This document shows positions 1-9,672 of a stretch of 35,439 nucleotides of DNA, in pieces; positions within the stretch are counted from its first letter, which is position 1, and every line of letters begins with the position of its first letter. The notes under the pieces are model-generated. The model had not been told where the DNA came from, searched no databases, and saw only the letters and a list, made by a program, of their open reading frames with translations. The stretch is from Lutibacter sp. GTDB taxonomy: Bacteria > Bacteroidota > Bacteroidia > Flavobacteriales > Flavobacteriaceae. The position numbers and the translations under genes were made by a program. The DNA is taken from the NCBI GenBank assembly GCA_028696945.1, contig JAQVGD010000009.1, forward strand, positions 1-35,439, given 5' to 3'.

Positions 1-2
1 AA

Positions 3-812
3 GCCATTATTTTATCTTGTTTTGATCCAGTGCGAAGAGAAATAGCACGATTGGCTTTGCACAATTTGGTTACAGACGGACGAATTCATCCAGCGCGTAT
101 TGAAGAAGTTGTAAAAAAGACGGAAAAACAAATTCAGCAAGAAATTATTGAAATTGGGAAACGTACGGTGATAGATCTGGGTATTCACGGATTGCATCCT
201 GAACTTATCAAAACCGTTGGGCGTATGAAATATCGTTCATCTTACGGTCAAAATTTACTGCAACATTCACGTGAAGTTGCCAACTTGTGTGGTTTGATGG
301 CTGCGGAATTAGGTTTAAACGCCAAATTGGCCAAAAGAGCTGGTTTATTGCATGATATTGGAAAAGTACCAGAATTGGAAGGTGAATTGCCACATGCATT
401 ATTAGGAATGCAGTGGGCAGAAAAATATAATGAAAGTGCTGAAATTTGCAATGCGATAGGGGCACACCATGATGAAATTGAAATGAAAACATTGATTGCG
501 CCTATTGTGCAAGTTTGTGATGCTATTTCAGGTGCAAGACCAGGCGCACGTCGTCAAATTTTAGATTCGTACATCCAACGTTTAAAAGATTTGGAAGATA
601 TTGCCTTCGGATTTACAGGTGTTCAAAAAGCTTATGCAATTCAGGCAGGAAGGGAATTGCGTGTGATTGTTGAAAGTGAAAAAGTTTCTGACGCTAAAGC
701 AGCAGAACTTTCTTTTAACATTTCTCAAAAAATTCAAAATGATATGACTTATCCAGGCCAAGTTCGTGTAACTGTAATAAGGGAAACAAGATCTGTAAAT
801 ATTGCCAAATAA
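3..812 (+). CDS. rny: Ribonuclease Y, C-terminal part (KH/HD domains), truncated at window start
   Basis: ORF open from the window edge. HD-domain motif '[28 protein letters not shown]', 'AHHDEIE', and C-terminal '[20 protein letters not shown]' typical of RNase Y. Confidence 0.93.
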   Translation, partial: AIILSCFDPVRREIARLALHNLVTDGRIHPARIEEVVKKTEKQIQQEIIEIGKRTVIDLGIHGLHPELIKTVGRMKYRSSYGQNLLQHSREVANLCGLMAAELGLNAKLAKRAGLLHDIGKVPELEGELPHALLGMQWAEKYNESAEICNAIGAHHDEIEMKTLIAPIVQVCDAISGARPGARRQILDSYIQRLKDLEDIAFGFTGVQKAYAIQAGRELRVIVESEKVSDAKAAELSFNISQKIQNDMTYPGQVRVTVIRETRSVNIAK

Positions 813-840
813 TAATTAATATTTTAAAAAATAGATTTAA

Positions 841-862
841 AAACCGCTTTTGCGGTTTTTTT
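841..862 (+). terminator. Rho-independent terminator after rny
   Basis: Short hairpin aaaccgc-ttt-tgcggttt followed by a T-run. Confidence 0.7.
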
Positions 863-983
863 ATTTGCAATATCTTGGAGATATTGCCAGTCATTTTCTT
901 TGGTTTTTTTATCACACAAATCAAAAATATTCTTTATATTTACTTAATTAAAAATTTAAAATAAACACTTAATACATATCATT

Positions 984-1088
984 ATGGCAAAAAGTCAAGA
1001 CGCGAAAAAAAACGTCAAAAAAGAACCGCTTAAATCGGCAAAAGAAAAAAAAGAAGCAAAAAGAGATAAGAAAGCAAAAAGAGATTAA
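984..1088 (+). CDS. Small Lys-rich protein, 34 aa (MAKSQDAKKNVKKEPLKSAKEKKEAKRDKKAKRD)
   Basis: ATG...TAA read by hand. Not in the ORF track because of length. Strongly biased K/A/E composition and immediately followed by a terminator. Confidence 0.6.
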   Translation: MAKSQDAKKNVKKEPLKSAKEKKEAKRDKKAKRD

Positions 1089-1100
1089 CTCTTTAAGCTA

Positions 1101-1134
1101 AAAACCCTCATTTAATTTAAATGAGGGTTTTTTT
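1101..1134 (+). terminator. Rho-independent terminator after the small Lys-rich ORF
   Basis: Inverted repeat aaaaccctcattta-atttaaatgagggttt followed by a T-run. Confidence 0.8.
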
Positions 1135-1157
1135 ATGCTCTTTCTAACAGTATTTTT

Positions 1158-1679
1158 TTAAATTAAGTTTCTAACTTCCTCCTTAATAAAAGCCAATGCC
1201 GTGGTTGATGGTGCTGAACTATTTAGAATTCTTTTAATAATAGCTTCCCTTAATTCCTGGACATTGTTAACTGGTTCTTCTTCTCCCGCTTTTTGTATGA
1301 TAAGGATTGTGGTATTTTTTGCGGCCATAATAACACTCCAACACTTTTCTGAGATATAGATTTGCTGGGTCAGATTATGCTCAAATTCCTGTTCGATAGT
1401 GTTGATAAGACTTTGGCTATAGGCATTTATATCATTGTTGACAGAAGTAATTCTTAATACCAGTTTTGATGGATTTATGCGTTCTAAAAACAAAGCCATT
1501 CTCTCATAGGCCTGCAATTTAATCGGCAACGACTGTTTTTGATTTTCCCTTAAAAGTGATAATCTCATTTTTCTTTCTTCATTATTGGTATGAGCAAGAA
1601 AAAAATAATAAGCAACAATACCTGTAACAATAGAAGGAATTGTATAGCTTAACAATTCGACAATTTTAGAGTATTCCAT
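1158..1679 (-). CDS. Hypothetical membrane-anchored protein (N-terminal TM, cytoplasmic helical region)
   Basis: 173 aa ORF with N-terminal hydrophobic segment 'YTIPSIVTGIVAYYFFLA' and then a helical soluble domain. Confidence 0.75.
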   Translation of the reverse strand: MEYSKIVELLSYTIPSIVTGIVAYYFFLAHTNNEERKMRLSLLRENQKQSLPIKLQAYERMALFLERINPSKLVLRITSVNNDINAYSQSLINTIEQEFEHNLTQQIYISEKCWSVIMAAKNTTILIIQKAGEEEPVNNVQELREAIIKRILNSSAPSTTALAFIKEEVRNLI

Positions 1680-1888
1680 AGTTTTTATAAATATTTGTAA
1701 AATTAGTGGATGTATTTTTAAATAAATAATATTTACTGATAAAAGTCAGTATAATTACTTTGCATAGGTTTTAAATTTGTTAAATGTTATATAAATATCT
1801 ATAAATCAACAGGTAACAAATGTTACACAGTGACGTAACAAAAGTTTCATTAAAAAAGATCATTAAATTAAAAATTAAAATCAAAATT

Positions 1889-3274
1889 ATGCAAAAATTA
1901 TTAAGATTGGCATTCGTGCTTTTAACAACTGCAACCTTTGCCCAAGCAGGGCATATTATGCAGGGAGTGGGTTCAGTAAACATGTCCATGGGTGGTGCTG
2001 CAACAGCCCAACCTTTAGACATTAGCGGCGCGTTACAGTGGAATCCAGCAGCAATTTCTGTTTTTGACAGTAAAATAATAAATCTTGACATTGGTGCCTT
2101 CTTTTCATCGCCTGAATTAAGTTCAAGCTTACCAGCAGGAATGATGGGCCCTGGTTCTCCTGCGGTATCTGGTATTACTAAAGATGATAGAGGAACTTCC
2201 ATAATGCCAGCTTTAGCTTATGTTTATGGAAAAGAGGGAAGCAAACATACTTTTGGAGTGTCTGCCTTTGGAATTAGTGGTTTTGGGGTTACTTTTCCAG
2301 AGGAGGCAAATAATCCAATGAGTCCTGATTTTAACCCAACAACAAATTCAAACCCTATAAATTATCCACAACAAGCAGGTGGTTTTGGACACATTGAATC
2401 TGATTATATGTTATTGCAAGTAGGATTTGCCTGGGCTTATGAACTAACCAATGAATTGTCAATCGGCGTGCAGCCAACAATTAACTATGCAGCGTTGGAA
2501 TTGGCACCAAACCCAACAGCAAATCCTGATTTTCCTGTTGAAATGGGAGGGACAGGAAAAGGTTATCCTACAAGTGATAACGCTTCTGCAATAGGTTTCG
2601 GAGCACAATTTGGAATATTTTATAATTCACCAAGCGGATTTAAATTAGGGGCTTCTTATAAAACAACGCAAAAATTCGAAGATTTAGAATTTAAAAACAC
2701 TTATTTAGATGGCTCTGCTGCACCTGATAATTCATTTAATATGGATTACCCAGCAATTTTATCCTTTGGTGTAGGTTATTCAAAAGGTGACATTGATTTT
2801 GCAATTGATTATAGATATGTGGATTATGAAAATACTGCTGGCTTTGAAGATAAAGGGTGGACGATAGGAGATAATGGTTTCCCAACTGGTTCTGTTGAAG
2901 GCTTTGGATGGAAAAATATTAGCATTATTTCAGTTGGTCTTCAATATAAAGGCATTGAAAAATTACCTTTAAGAATTGGTTATACTTATAGCGGTAATCC
3001 TATTGACGATGAATTGGCATTTTTCTCAATTCCTGCAACTGCAGTTATTGAAAACGCATTCCAATTTGGAACAAGTTACCCTATTAGTGATAACTTTAAG
3101 TTAAATGGAGTGTTTCATTATGGCACTAGCGGAGGTAAAACTGAAGGTGAAATGTTAGATCCAATGCAAATTACACCATCAAATCCTTATGGAGCAGTGG
3201 CAGGAACAAAAGTTGGATATGAAATGACCACAAGTATGGTTATGTTAGGCCTTACTTATACATTCAGTAAATAA
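1889..3274 (+). CDS. OmpP1/FadL/TodX-family outer membrane transporter
   Basis: Signal peptide from internal Met at 1889 (MQKLLRLAFVLLTTATFAQAG). 'GVGSVNMSMGGAATAQPLDISGALQWNPAAIS' and C-terminal beta-barrel 'VMLGLTYTFSK'. Confidence 0.88.
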   Translation: MQKLLRLAFVLLTTATFAQAGHIMQGVGSVNMSMGGAATAQPLDISGALQWNPAAISVFDSKIINLDIGAFFSSPELSSSLPAGMMGPGSPAVSGITKDDRGTSIMPALAYVYGKEGSKHTFGVSAFGISGFGVTFPEEANNPMSPDFNPTTNSNPINYPQQAGGFGHIESDYMLLQVGFAWAYELTNELSIGVQPTINYAALELAPNPTANPDFPVEMGGTGKGYPTSDNASAIGFGAQFGIFYNSPSGFKLGASYKTTQKFEDLEFKNTYLDGSAAPDNSFNMDYPAILSFGVGYSKGDIDFAIDYRYVDYENTAGFEDKGWTIGDNGFPTGSVEGFGWKNISIISVGLQYKGIEKLPLRIGYTYSGNPIDDELAFFSIPATAVIENAFQFGTSYPISDNFKLNGVFHYGTSGGKTEGEMLDPMQITPSNPYGAVAGTKVGYEMTTSMVMLGLTYTFSK

Positions 3275-3309
3275 ATCAGTAAATAAATATTTGGTTAATT
3301 AGTTTGAAA

Positions 3310-3340
3310 GAGACTGTCCTGAAAAGGCAGTCTTTTTTTG
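3310..3340 (+). terminator. Rho-independent terminator after the OmpP1/FadL gene
   Basis: agactgtcc-tgaaaa-ggcagtct followed by a T-run. Confidence 0.8.
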
Positions 3341-3399
3341 TTATATTATGTAAGAGGTTTGATAAATTTCTTGTTTATTTGTAGGAAAAATTTTATTAA

Positions 3400-4626
3400 A
3401 TGTTAGTAAACAAAAAAAGCAGGTTTCTTTATTTATACGCATTAACCTTGTTTATTTTATCCTCTTTGTATGGATTGTTGATGCGGTGGAACTTTGCGTT
3501 TCCCACAAAATTTATTCCTTATCAAAATTTACTGCAGAGCCATTCTCATGTGGCATTTTTGGGTTGGGGATACCTTGTAGCCATCGGTGTAATTATTTAT
3601 TATTTTGTTTCAGAGGAAAATAAACAGAAGAAAGTCTATAAAATAACCATAGGAATTTTGTTGGTCGCTATTTCTTTAATGTTAATTAGTTTTCCTTTAG
3701 GCGGCTATAAAGCATTTTCCATTGTATTGCTTGCTGTTTTTGGACTTACTTCTTATGTATTGTCCTTTAGGATTTTAAAAGATTTACAAGGAAATAATAC
3801 TTCAGCCAAGTTAATTAGATACGGAATTTACTATTATTTACTTTCAAGTTTGGCCACTTGGTTTTTGGCTTTTGTGATTACAACACAAGGAAAAACAGAT
3901 TTGTACCATAATACCATCTATTTTTATCTTCACTTTTTGTACAATGGATTTTTTGTTTTTGCTTTGTTTGGATTGTTGTTTAAAATTTTTGAAAATCAGC
4001 AAATTGTAATTTCGGAAAAACTGCAAAATGGTTTTTTCATATTTTTAAATATTGCCTGTATTCCAGCTTATACCTTATCTATTTTGTGGAGTTCCGATTT
4101 TTCATTATTTTATGTTATAGGTTTTGTGGCTTCCGTATTGCAATTAATTTCATTGGTATTTTTGTTAAAAATTATGCGTCAGGCATTTTTGCAAATTAAA
4201 TGGAGTTTTATTTCAAAATCACTGCTCATATTTGGGTTGATTTCCTATAGTTTGAAAATTATCAGCCAAATTTTATCTGCATTTCCTTATATCGTTGAAA
4301 AATCCTTGGCTTTAAAACCATTTTTTATAATTGGCTATCTACATTTATTCACATTGGGATTTTTAAGTGTCTTTTTGTTTTTAATAGTAGATCAATTGGG
4401 GAAAATTAACCTTCATAAACCAACTTCAAAAGTTGGAATATTGCTATTTTTAACAGGAGTCTTTATTACTGAATTGCTGTTGTTTTTACAGGGGTTTTTA
4501 TTTTTGTTTCGACTTAATGCCATTAAAAATTTCAGTTTATTTCTATTAATTTTTAGTTTTTTGATGGTAATTGGCTTGTTGGTAGTTTATATAAACCAGT
4601 TTTCAAAAAAAATAAGAACTAATTAA
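3400..4626 (+). CDS. Polytopic membrane protein with His motifs (possible heme-binding NnrS/cytochrome-oxidase-subunit-I-like)
   Basis: 408 aa with about 12 hydrophobic segments. 'LLQSHSHVAFLGWGYLVAIGVI' and 'GYLHLFTLGFLSVFLFLIVDQ'. Confidence 0.65.
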   Translation: MLVNKKSRFLYLYALTLFILSSLYGLLMRWNFAFPTKFIPYQNLLQSHSHVAFLGWGYLVAIGVIIYYFVSEENKQKKVYKITIGILLVAISLMLISFPLGGYKAFSIVLLAVFGLTSYVLSFRILKDLQGNNTSAKLIRYGIYYYLLSSLATWFLAFVITTQGKTDLYHNTIYFYLHFLYNGFFVFALFGLLFKIFENQQIVISEKLQNGFFIFLNIACIPAYTLSILWSSDFSLFYVIGFVASVLQLISLVFLLKIMRQAFLQIKWSFISKSLLIFGLISYSLKIISQILSAFPYIVEKSLALKPFFIIGYLHLFTLGFLSVFLFLIVDQLGKINLHKPTSKVGILLFLTGVFITELLLFLQGFLFLFRLNAIKNFSLFLLIFSFLMVIGLLVVYINQFSKKIRTN

Positions 4627-4679
4627 TTTGGAAGCGAATATTAGGGGAATAACCAATAGAGCAACGAGAATGCCTAAAA

Positions 4680-4802
4680 CTTCCAACTTCTGTCTTCTGT
4701 ATTCGGACTTCCGACTTCTGTCTTCCGTCTTCCGTCTTCCGTCTTCGGTCTTCCGTCTTCCGTCTTCGGACTTCCGACTTCCGACTTCCGACTTCTTTCT
4801 TC
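4680..4802. repeat. Heptanucleotide tandem repeat, about 17 units of CTTCCGT/CTTCCGA/CTTCGGT/CTTCTGT
   Basis: Direct reading in 7-nt steps from 4680: CTTCCAA CTTCTGT CTTCTGT ATTCGGA CTTCCGA CTTCTGT CTTCCGT x3 CTTCGGT CTTCCGT x2 CTTCGGA CTTCCGA x3 CTTCTTT CTTC. Confidence 0.95.
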
Positions 4803-4877
4803 AATAAAAACAAACATTATGATAAATTAATTGCCTAACTAAATTTGGAATGGTACTTTTGTTTTTAAAGAATTCCC

Positions 4878-7205
4878 GTGACTGACTACTTAAAAAATCT
4901 TAACGAATCGCAAAAAGCCGCCGTATTGCATAAAGAAGGTGCAATGATTATTATTGCTGGCGCCGGCTCAGGTAAAACGCGTGTTTTAACCTATAGAATT
5001 GCCCATCTAATGAATCAGCGTGTTGATCCTTTCAATATTTTGGCATTAACTTTTACCAACAAAGCAGCACGCGAAATGAAAAACCGTATTGCAACAGTTG
5101 TAGGTGTTTCTGAAGCCAAAAATTTATGGATGGGAACTTTTCACTCTGTTTTTGCGCGAATTTTACGTTCAGAAGCAGACAAATTGGGATTTCCAACTAA
5201 TTTTACTATTTACGACACACAAGATTCCGTAAGATTGCTTTCTTCTATAATCAAGGAAATGCAATTGGACAAAGATCGGTACAAGCCAAAACAGGTGCTG
5301 AGTCGGATTTCTTCCTTTAAAAATAGCCTAATTACGGTTAAAGCATACTATAATGATCCCGATTTATTAGAAGCCGATAAAATGGCACAACGCCCGGAAA
5401 TGGGAAAAATATATCAGGAATATGTTGATCGATGTTTTAAGGCAGGTGCCATGGATTTTGATGATTTATTATTGAGAACCAACGAACTATTAACCAGATT
5501 TCCAGAGGTTTTGGCAAAATATCAAGATCGGTTTAAATATATTTTGGTCGATGAGTATCAAGATACCAACCACTCTCAATATTTAATTGTAAAGGCTTTG
5601 GCCGACAGGTTTCAGAATATTTGCGTAGTGGGTGATGATTCGCAAAGTATTTATGCTTTTCGTGGTGCAAATATTCAAAATATTTTAAATTTTCAACGCG
5701 ATTACGACAATGTGGCTATTTTTAAGCTGGAGCAAAATTACCGTTCCACAAAAAATATTGTTGAAGCTGCCAATAGCGTTATTGAAAAAAATAAAACCAA
5801 ACTCGACAAACAAATTTGGACTGAAAATAGCGAAGGAGCAAAAATAAAAGTAATGCGCACCATTACTGAAGTTCAAGAGGGTAGGTTTATTGCAAATTCA
5901 ATTTTTGACAATGCCATGAATTTGCAGATGAAAAATTCTGACTTCGCTGTATTATATCGAACAAATGCCCAATCCAGAGCTATTGAAGATGCACTTCGAG
6001 AAAAAAATATAGATTATGTCATTTATGGAGGCTTGTCGTTTTACCAGCGAAAAGAAATTAAAGATACCTTGGCATATTTGAGATTGCTGGTAAATCCTAC
6101 TGATGAAGAAGCACTAAAAAGAATTATTAATTATCCCGCCCGAGGTATTGGCGATACCACATTAGACAAACTTTCGGTAGCAGCCAATCACTATAAAATA
6201 TCAATTTTTGAGTTGTTGATGAATCTCAGCACTTTTGATATGAACCTTAATTCGGGAACAAAAAGAAGGCTTTCAAACTTTGTGACCATGATGCAGCATT
6301 TTCAAATTGAATCGCAAACTAAAAATGCTTTTGAGATTGCCGAATTTGTGGTTCAAAAAACGCAATTAATTCAGGATTTGGAAAGTGAAGGCACACCAGA
6401 AGGTGTCAGCAGGGTTGAAAATATACAAGAGCTGTTAAATGCAATCAAAAACTTTACGGAGGAACAAAAAGAAAAGGAAGAAGATGATTCTTTGGCCTTT
6501 TTCTTGGAAGATGCTGCTTTGGCTTCCGATTTGGACAAGAAAGCAAAAGATGATAAGCCAAGCGTTTCATTAATGACCATTCATTTGGCAAAAGGATTGG
6601 AGTTCCCGTTTGTTTACGTAGTTGGGTTAGAAGAAAATTTATTTCCTTCGGCCATGAGCATGAATACTAGAAGTGAACTGGAAGAAGAACGCCGTTTGTT
6701 TTATGTTGCCTTAACACGAGCCGAAAAACAAGCCTATTTAAGTTATGCTCAAACCAGATATCGCTGGGGAAAATTGGTAGATTGTGAGCCAAGTCGATTT
6801 TTAGAAGAAATTGATGATGCTTTTTTAGAACATTTAACACAAAAAACACCGCCGCTCAAACAAAATCCTTTTGTTGATGAGGATATTTTTGGCGACATTC
6901 CACAAGATAAAATTAGATTTAAAAAACCGATACAGCGTACGCCAACCAAGAAAATGATACAACCTCCAATCGAATTAAAAAGTCCAGCAAATTTTAAAAA
7001 AGTAGATGCTTCTATGGCTTCCTCCGCAAATTTATTTGATGACAATATTATTGTGGGAACCTTTGTTGAGCATGCAAAGTTTGGAAAAGGCGAAGTGCTC
7101 AGTTTAGAAGGTTATGGTGCCAGTCAAAAAGCCGAAATAAAATTTACCTCAGTTGGTGTTAAAAAATTGTTGTTACAATTTGCAAAGCTTGTAATTATAG
7201 CTTAA
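4878..7205 (+). CDS. UvrD/PcrA-type ATP-dependent DNA helicase (GTG start)
   Basis: 775 aa. Walker A 'AGAGSGKTRVLTYR', 'DEYQDTNHSQY', 'GDDSQSIYAFRGANIQNIL', 'QNYRSTKNIV', 'TIHLAKGLEFPFVYVVGLEE', 'EEERRLFYVALTRAEKQ'. Confidence 0.95.
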   Translation: MTDYLKNLNESQKAAVLHKEGAMIIIAGAGSGKTRVLTYRIAHLMNQRVDPFNILALTFTNKAAREMKNRIATVVGVSEAKNLWMGTFHSVFARILRSEADKLGFPTNFTIYDTQDSVRLLSSIIKEMQLDKDRYKPKQVLSRISSFKNSLITVKAYYNDPDLLEADKMAQRPEMGKIYQEYVDRCFKAGAMDFDDLLLRTNELLTRFPEVLAKYQDRFKYILVDEYQDTNHSQYLIVKALADRFQNICVVGDDSQSIYAFRGANIQNILNFQRDYDNVAIFKLEQNYRSTKNIVEAANSVIEKNKTKLDKQIWTENSEGAKIKVMRTITEVQEGRFIANSIFDNAMNLQMKNSDFAVLYRTNAQSRAIEDALREKNIDYVIYGGLSFYQRKEIKDTLAYLRLLVNPTDEEALKRIINYPARGIGDTTLDKLSVAANHYKISIFELLMNLSTFDMNLNSGTKRRLSNFVTMMQHFQIESQTKNAFEIAEFVVQKTQLIQDLESEGTPEGVSRVENIQELLNAIKNFTEEQKEKEEDDSLAFFLEDAALASDLDKKAKDDKPSVSLMTIHLAKGLEFPFVYVVGLEENLFPSAMSMNTRSELEEERRLFYVALTRAEKQAYLSYAQTRYRWGKLVDCEPSRFLEEIDDAFLEHLTQKTPPLKQNPFVDEDIFGDIPQDKIRFKKPIQRTPTKKMIQPPIELKSPANFKKVDASMASSANLFDDNIIVGTFVEHAKFGKGEVLSLEGYGASQKAEIKFTSVGVKKLLLQFAKLVIIA

Positions 7206-7270
7206 ATACACATTGTAAAACCAAATTTTATATTGTAATTTGCAAAAAATATTATAGAAATAACAGATTC

Positions 7271-7885
7271 ATGGAATTTAATTTAGAATACAATTCAGAA
7301 AGACCCCATTTAATTATCCCAGAATACGGCAGACACGTCCAGAAATTGATTGACAATTGTGTGTCGATTGAAGATGCTGAAGAACGTAACAAAATGGCAA
7401 AAGCTATTGTTGATGTTATGGGAAATTTACAGCCTCATTTGCGTGATGTGCCTGATTTTAAGCATAAATTATGGGATCAGCTATTTATCATGTCCGATTT
7501 TAAATTGGAAGCAGATTCTCCTTATCCAAAGCCAGAAAAAGAAGAATTGGCGGCAAAACCAGAAGGGTTGGCTTATCCGAAATACGATTCAAAATACCGA
7601 TTTTATGGCAATAACATTCAAACGATGATTGATGTGGCCTTAACTTGGGAAGAAGGAGAGGCGCGTGAAGCTTTATATTTTGCCATTGCCAACCACATGA
7701 AAAAATGTTATTTAAACTGGAATAAAGATACCGTTGATGATCATATAATTTACAATCATCTACTCGATTTGTCCAAAGGAAAAATTGATTTAGAAGGTAA
7801 AAATGAACCTTTATCGGAAGTGAAGGAACTGATGAAAAAAAGGAAGCCAGCGGGCAAAACCAAAACTTTGAAAAAGAAGCAATAA
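7271..7885 (+). CDS. DUF4290 domain-containing protein
   Basis: 204 aa 'MEFNLEYNSERPHLIIPEYGRHVQKLIDNC...DVPDFKHKLWDQLFIMSDFKL', the Bacteroidota DUF4290 pattern. Sits directly upstream of murA. Confidence 0.85.
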   Translation: MEFNLEYNSERPHLIIPEYGRHVQKLIDNCVSIEDAEERNKMAKAIVDVMGNLQPHLRDVPDFKHKLWDQLFIMSDFKLEADSPYPKPEKEELAAKPEGLAYPKYDSKYRFYGNNIQTMIDVALTWEEGEAREALYFAIANHMKKCYLNWNKDTVDDHIIYNHLLDLSKGKIDLEGKNEPLSEVKELMKKRKPAGKTKTLKKKQ

Positions 7886-7907
7886 ACCAATTTATCTACC
7901 AAGTATA

Positions 7908-9215
7908 ATGGCAAAATTTGTTATAGAAGGAGGTCATAAATTAAGCGGAAGTATTACGCCTCAAGGAGCTAAAAACGAAGCACTTCAAGTAATATGTGCC
8001 GTTTTGCTAACTCCTGAAAAAGTGACAATAAGCAATATTCCAGATATTAGGGATGTTAATAAATTGATTTATATATTAAGTGAGTTTGGTGTAAAAGTGG
8101 ATAGGATTAGTCCAGATACTTACTCCTTTCAGGCGGATGAATTGGATTTAAAATATTTAGAATCAGAAAAATTCAAGGTTGAAGGAAGTTCTTTACGTGG
8201 TTCAATTATGATTGTGGGTCCTTTATTGGCGCGATTTGGGAAGGGATATATTCCTCGTCCAGGAGGTGACAAAATTGGAAGACGTAGGTTAGACACACAT
8301 TTCGAAGGATTTATTCAATTAGGTGCCACATTTAGATACAATAAAGATGAACGTTTTTATGGTGTGGAAGCCAAACAGCTTACTGGAACAAATATGTTGT
8401 TGGATGAAGCTTCAGTTACAGGAACCGCAAATATTGTGATGGCAGCCGTAATGGCCAAAGGAATTACCACAATTTACAATGCTGCTTGCGAACCTTATGT
8501 ACAGCAATTGTGTAAAATGTTGAATAATATGGGAGCGAAAATTGAAGGCATTGGTTCTAATTTATTGCACATAAAAGGTGTTAAAAAATTAGGAGGTTGT
8601 TCTCATAGAATTCTGCCCGACATGATTGAAATCGGCAGCTTGATTGGTATGGCGGCAATGTCGAGATCTTCTTTAACCATTAAAGATGTTAGCTGGAATG
8701 ATTTGGGTTTAATACCTCGCGTTTTTCAAAAACTGGGAATTAAATTAGAAAAAAGAGGAGATGATATTTTTATACCACAACAAGACAATTATGAAATTCA
8801 AAACTTTATTGATGGGTCAATTTTAACGATTTCAGATGCACCTTGGCCTGGTTTTACCCCCGATTTATTGAGTATTATTTTAGTTGTTGCCACACAAGCA
8901 AAAGGAAGCGTGCTGATTCATCAAAAGATGTTTGAGAGTCGTTTATTCTTTGTCGATAAATTAATTGATATGGGCGCAAAAGTAATCCTTTGCGATCCAC
9001 ATAGAGCCACCGTTATTGGTATGAATCATGAGTTTTGTTTAAAAGGTACCACTATGGCATCCCCTGATATTAGGGCTGGAATTTCATTGCTGATAGCAGC
9101 ACTTTCTGCTGAAGGCACCAGTACCATCCAAAACATTGAACAAATTGACCGAGGATATCAAAATATTGATGAACGTTTACAAGCCATTGGTGCTAAAATA
9201 ATTAGGGTAGATTAA
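7908..9215 (+). CDS. murA: UDP-N-acetylglucosamine 1-carboxyvinyltransferase
   Basis: 435 aa. 'GSITPQGAKNEALQVICAVLLT', 'RPGGDKIGRRRLDTHFEGFIQLGA', 'PDIRAGISLLIAALSAEGTSTI.NIEQIDRGYQNIDERLQAIGAKI'. Confidence 0.96.
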   Translation: MAKFVIEGGHKLSGSITPQGAKNEALQVICAVLLTPEKVTISNIPDIRDVNKLIYILSEFGVKVDRISPDTYSFQADELDLKYLESEKFKVEGSSLRGSIMIVGPLLARFGKGYIPRPGGDKIGRRRLDTHFEGFIQLGATFRYNKDERFYGVEAKQLTGTNMLLDEASVTGTANIVMAAVMAKGITTIYNAACEPYVQQLCKMLNNMGAKIEGIGSNLLHIKGVKKLGGCSHRILPDMIEIGSLIGMAAMSRSSLTIKDVSWNDLGLIPRVFQKLGIKLEKRGDDIFIPQQDNYEIQNFIDGSILTISDAPWPGFTPDLLSIILVVATQAKGSVLIHQKMFESRLFFVDKLIDMGAKVILCDPHRATVIGMNHEFCLKGTTMASPDIRAGISLLIAALSAEGTSTIQNIEQIDRGYQNIDERLQAIGAKIIRVD

Positions 9216-9503
9216 TTTGTTTATCATTCAATTGTGGTAACCGTTTATTTGTGAGCATTTGTTTATTTGCTTCTTTTTGGCTCAGGTTGCGAAATCGTGT
9301 AATTACTTGTCTTAAATTTTTTAAGTATTCATTTTTAATTATTATTGTCTGGTTAAATTTTTCAAAACAAACAGACCGCTCCTGATGGGGCTAAATGATT
9401 GAAATTTTTCATCTGTTTAATTTTTATTTTTTTGTTGGTACAGATGCAGTTCGCCATTAATCATTCTGCTGTGTATCAAAATTTGTTATGGTTCGTTTCA
9501 TTT

Positions 9504-9672
9504 TTCTACAAATATTTAGCTCCTACGGAGCTGTTTCAGTCCCAGAGGGACGACCTATTTGTAGGAAAATAGATTTTTATGTAAATCAAGCCTATCGGGG
9601 CGACCTGTTTATAAAGTTCCATTTAGATTGAGATAAATCATTTTTTATGAATTTTTATCGGACAACAATGAT
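9504..9672. repeat. REP-like intergenic repeat, copy A
   Basis: 'ctacaaatatttagctcctacggagctgtttcagtcccagagggacgacctatttgtagg...' through '...ttccatttagattgagataaatcattttttatgaatttttatcggacaacaat'. Diverged copy at 14389-14546. Confidence 0.85.

Noticed and set aside
208-492. Antisense ORFs within rny
   Set aside because: Shadow ORFs of a strong CDS.
4680-4802. Possible CRISPR array
   Set aside because: Units are 7 nt with no unique spacers and no cas genes; it is a simple tandem repeat.
4619-4813. 64-aa minus-strand ORF (…RRRKTEDRRRKTEDGRQKSEVR…)
   Set aside because: It is the translation of the heptanucleotide array. No protein-like composition and no independent support.
7350-7628. 92-aa ORF overlapping the DUF4290 gene in another frame
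   Set aside because: Fully contained in a well-supported CDS, with non-protein-like composition.
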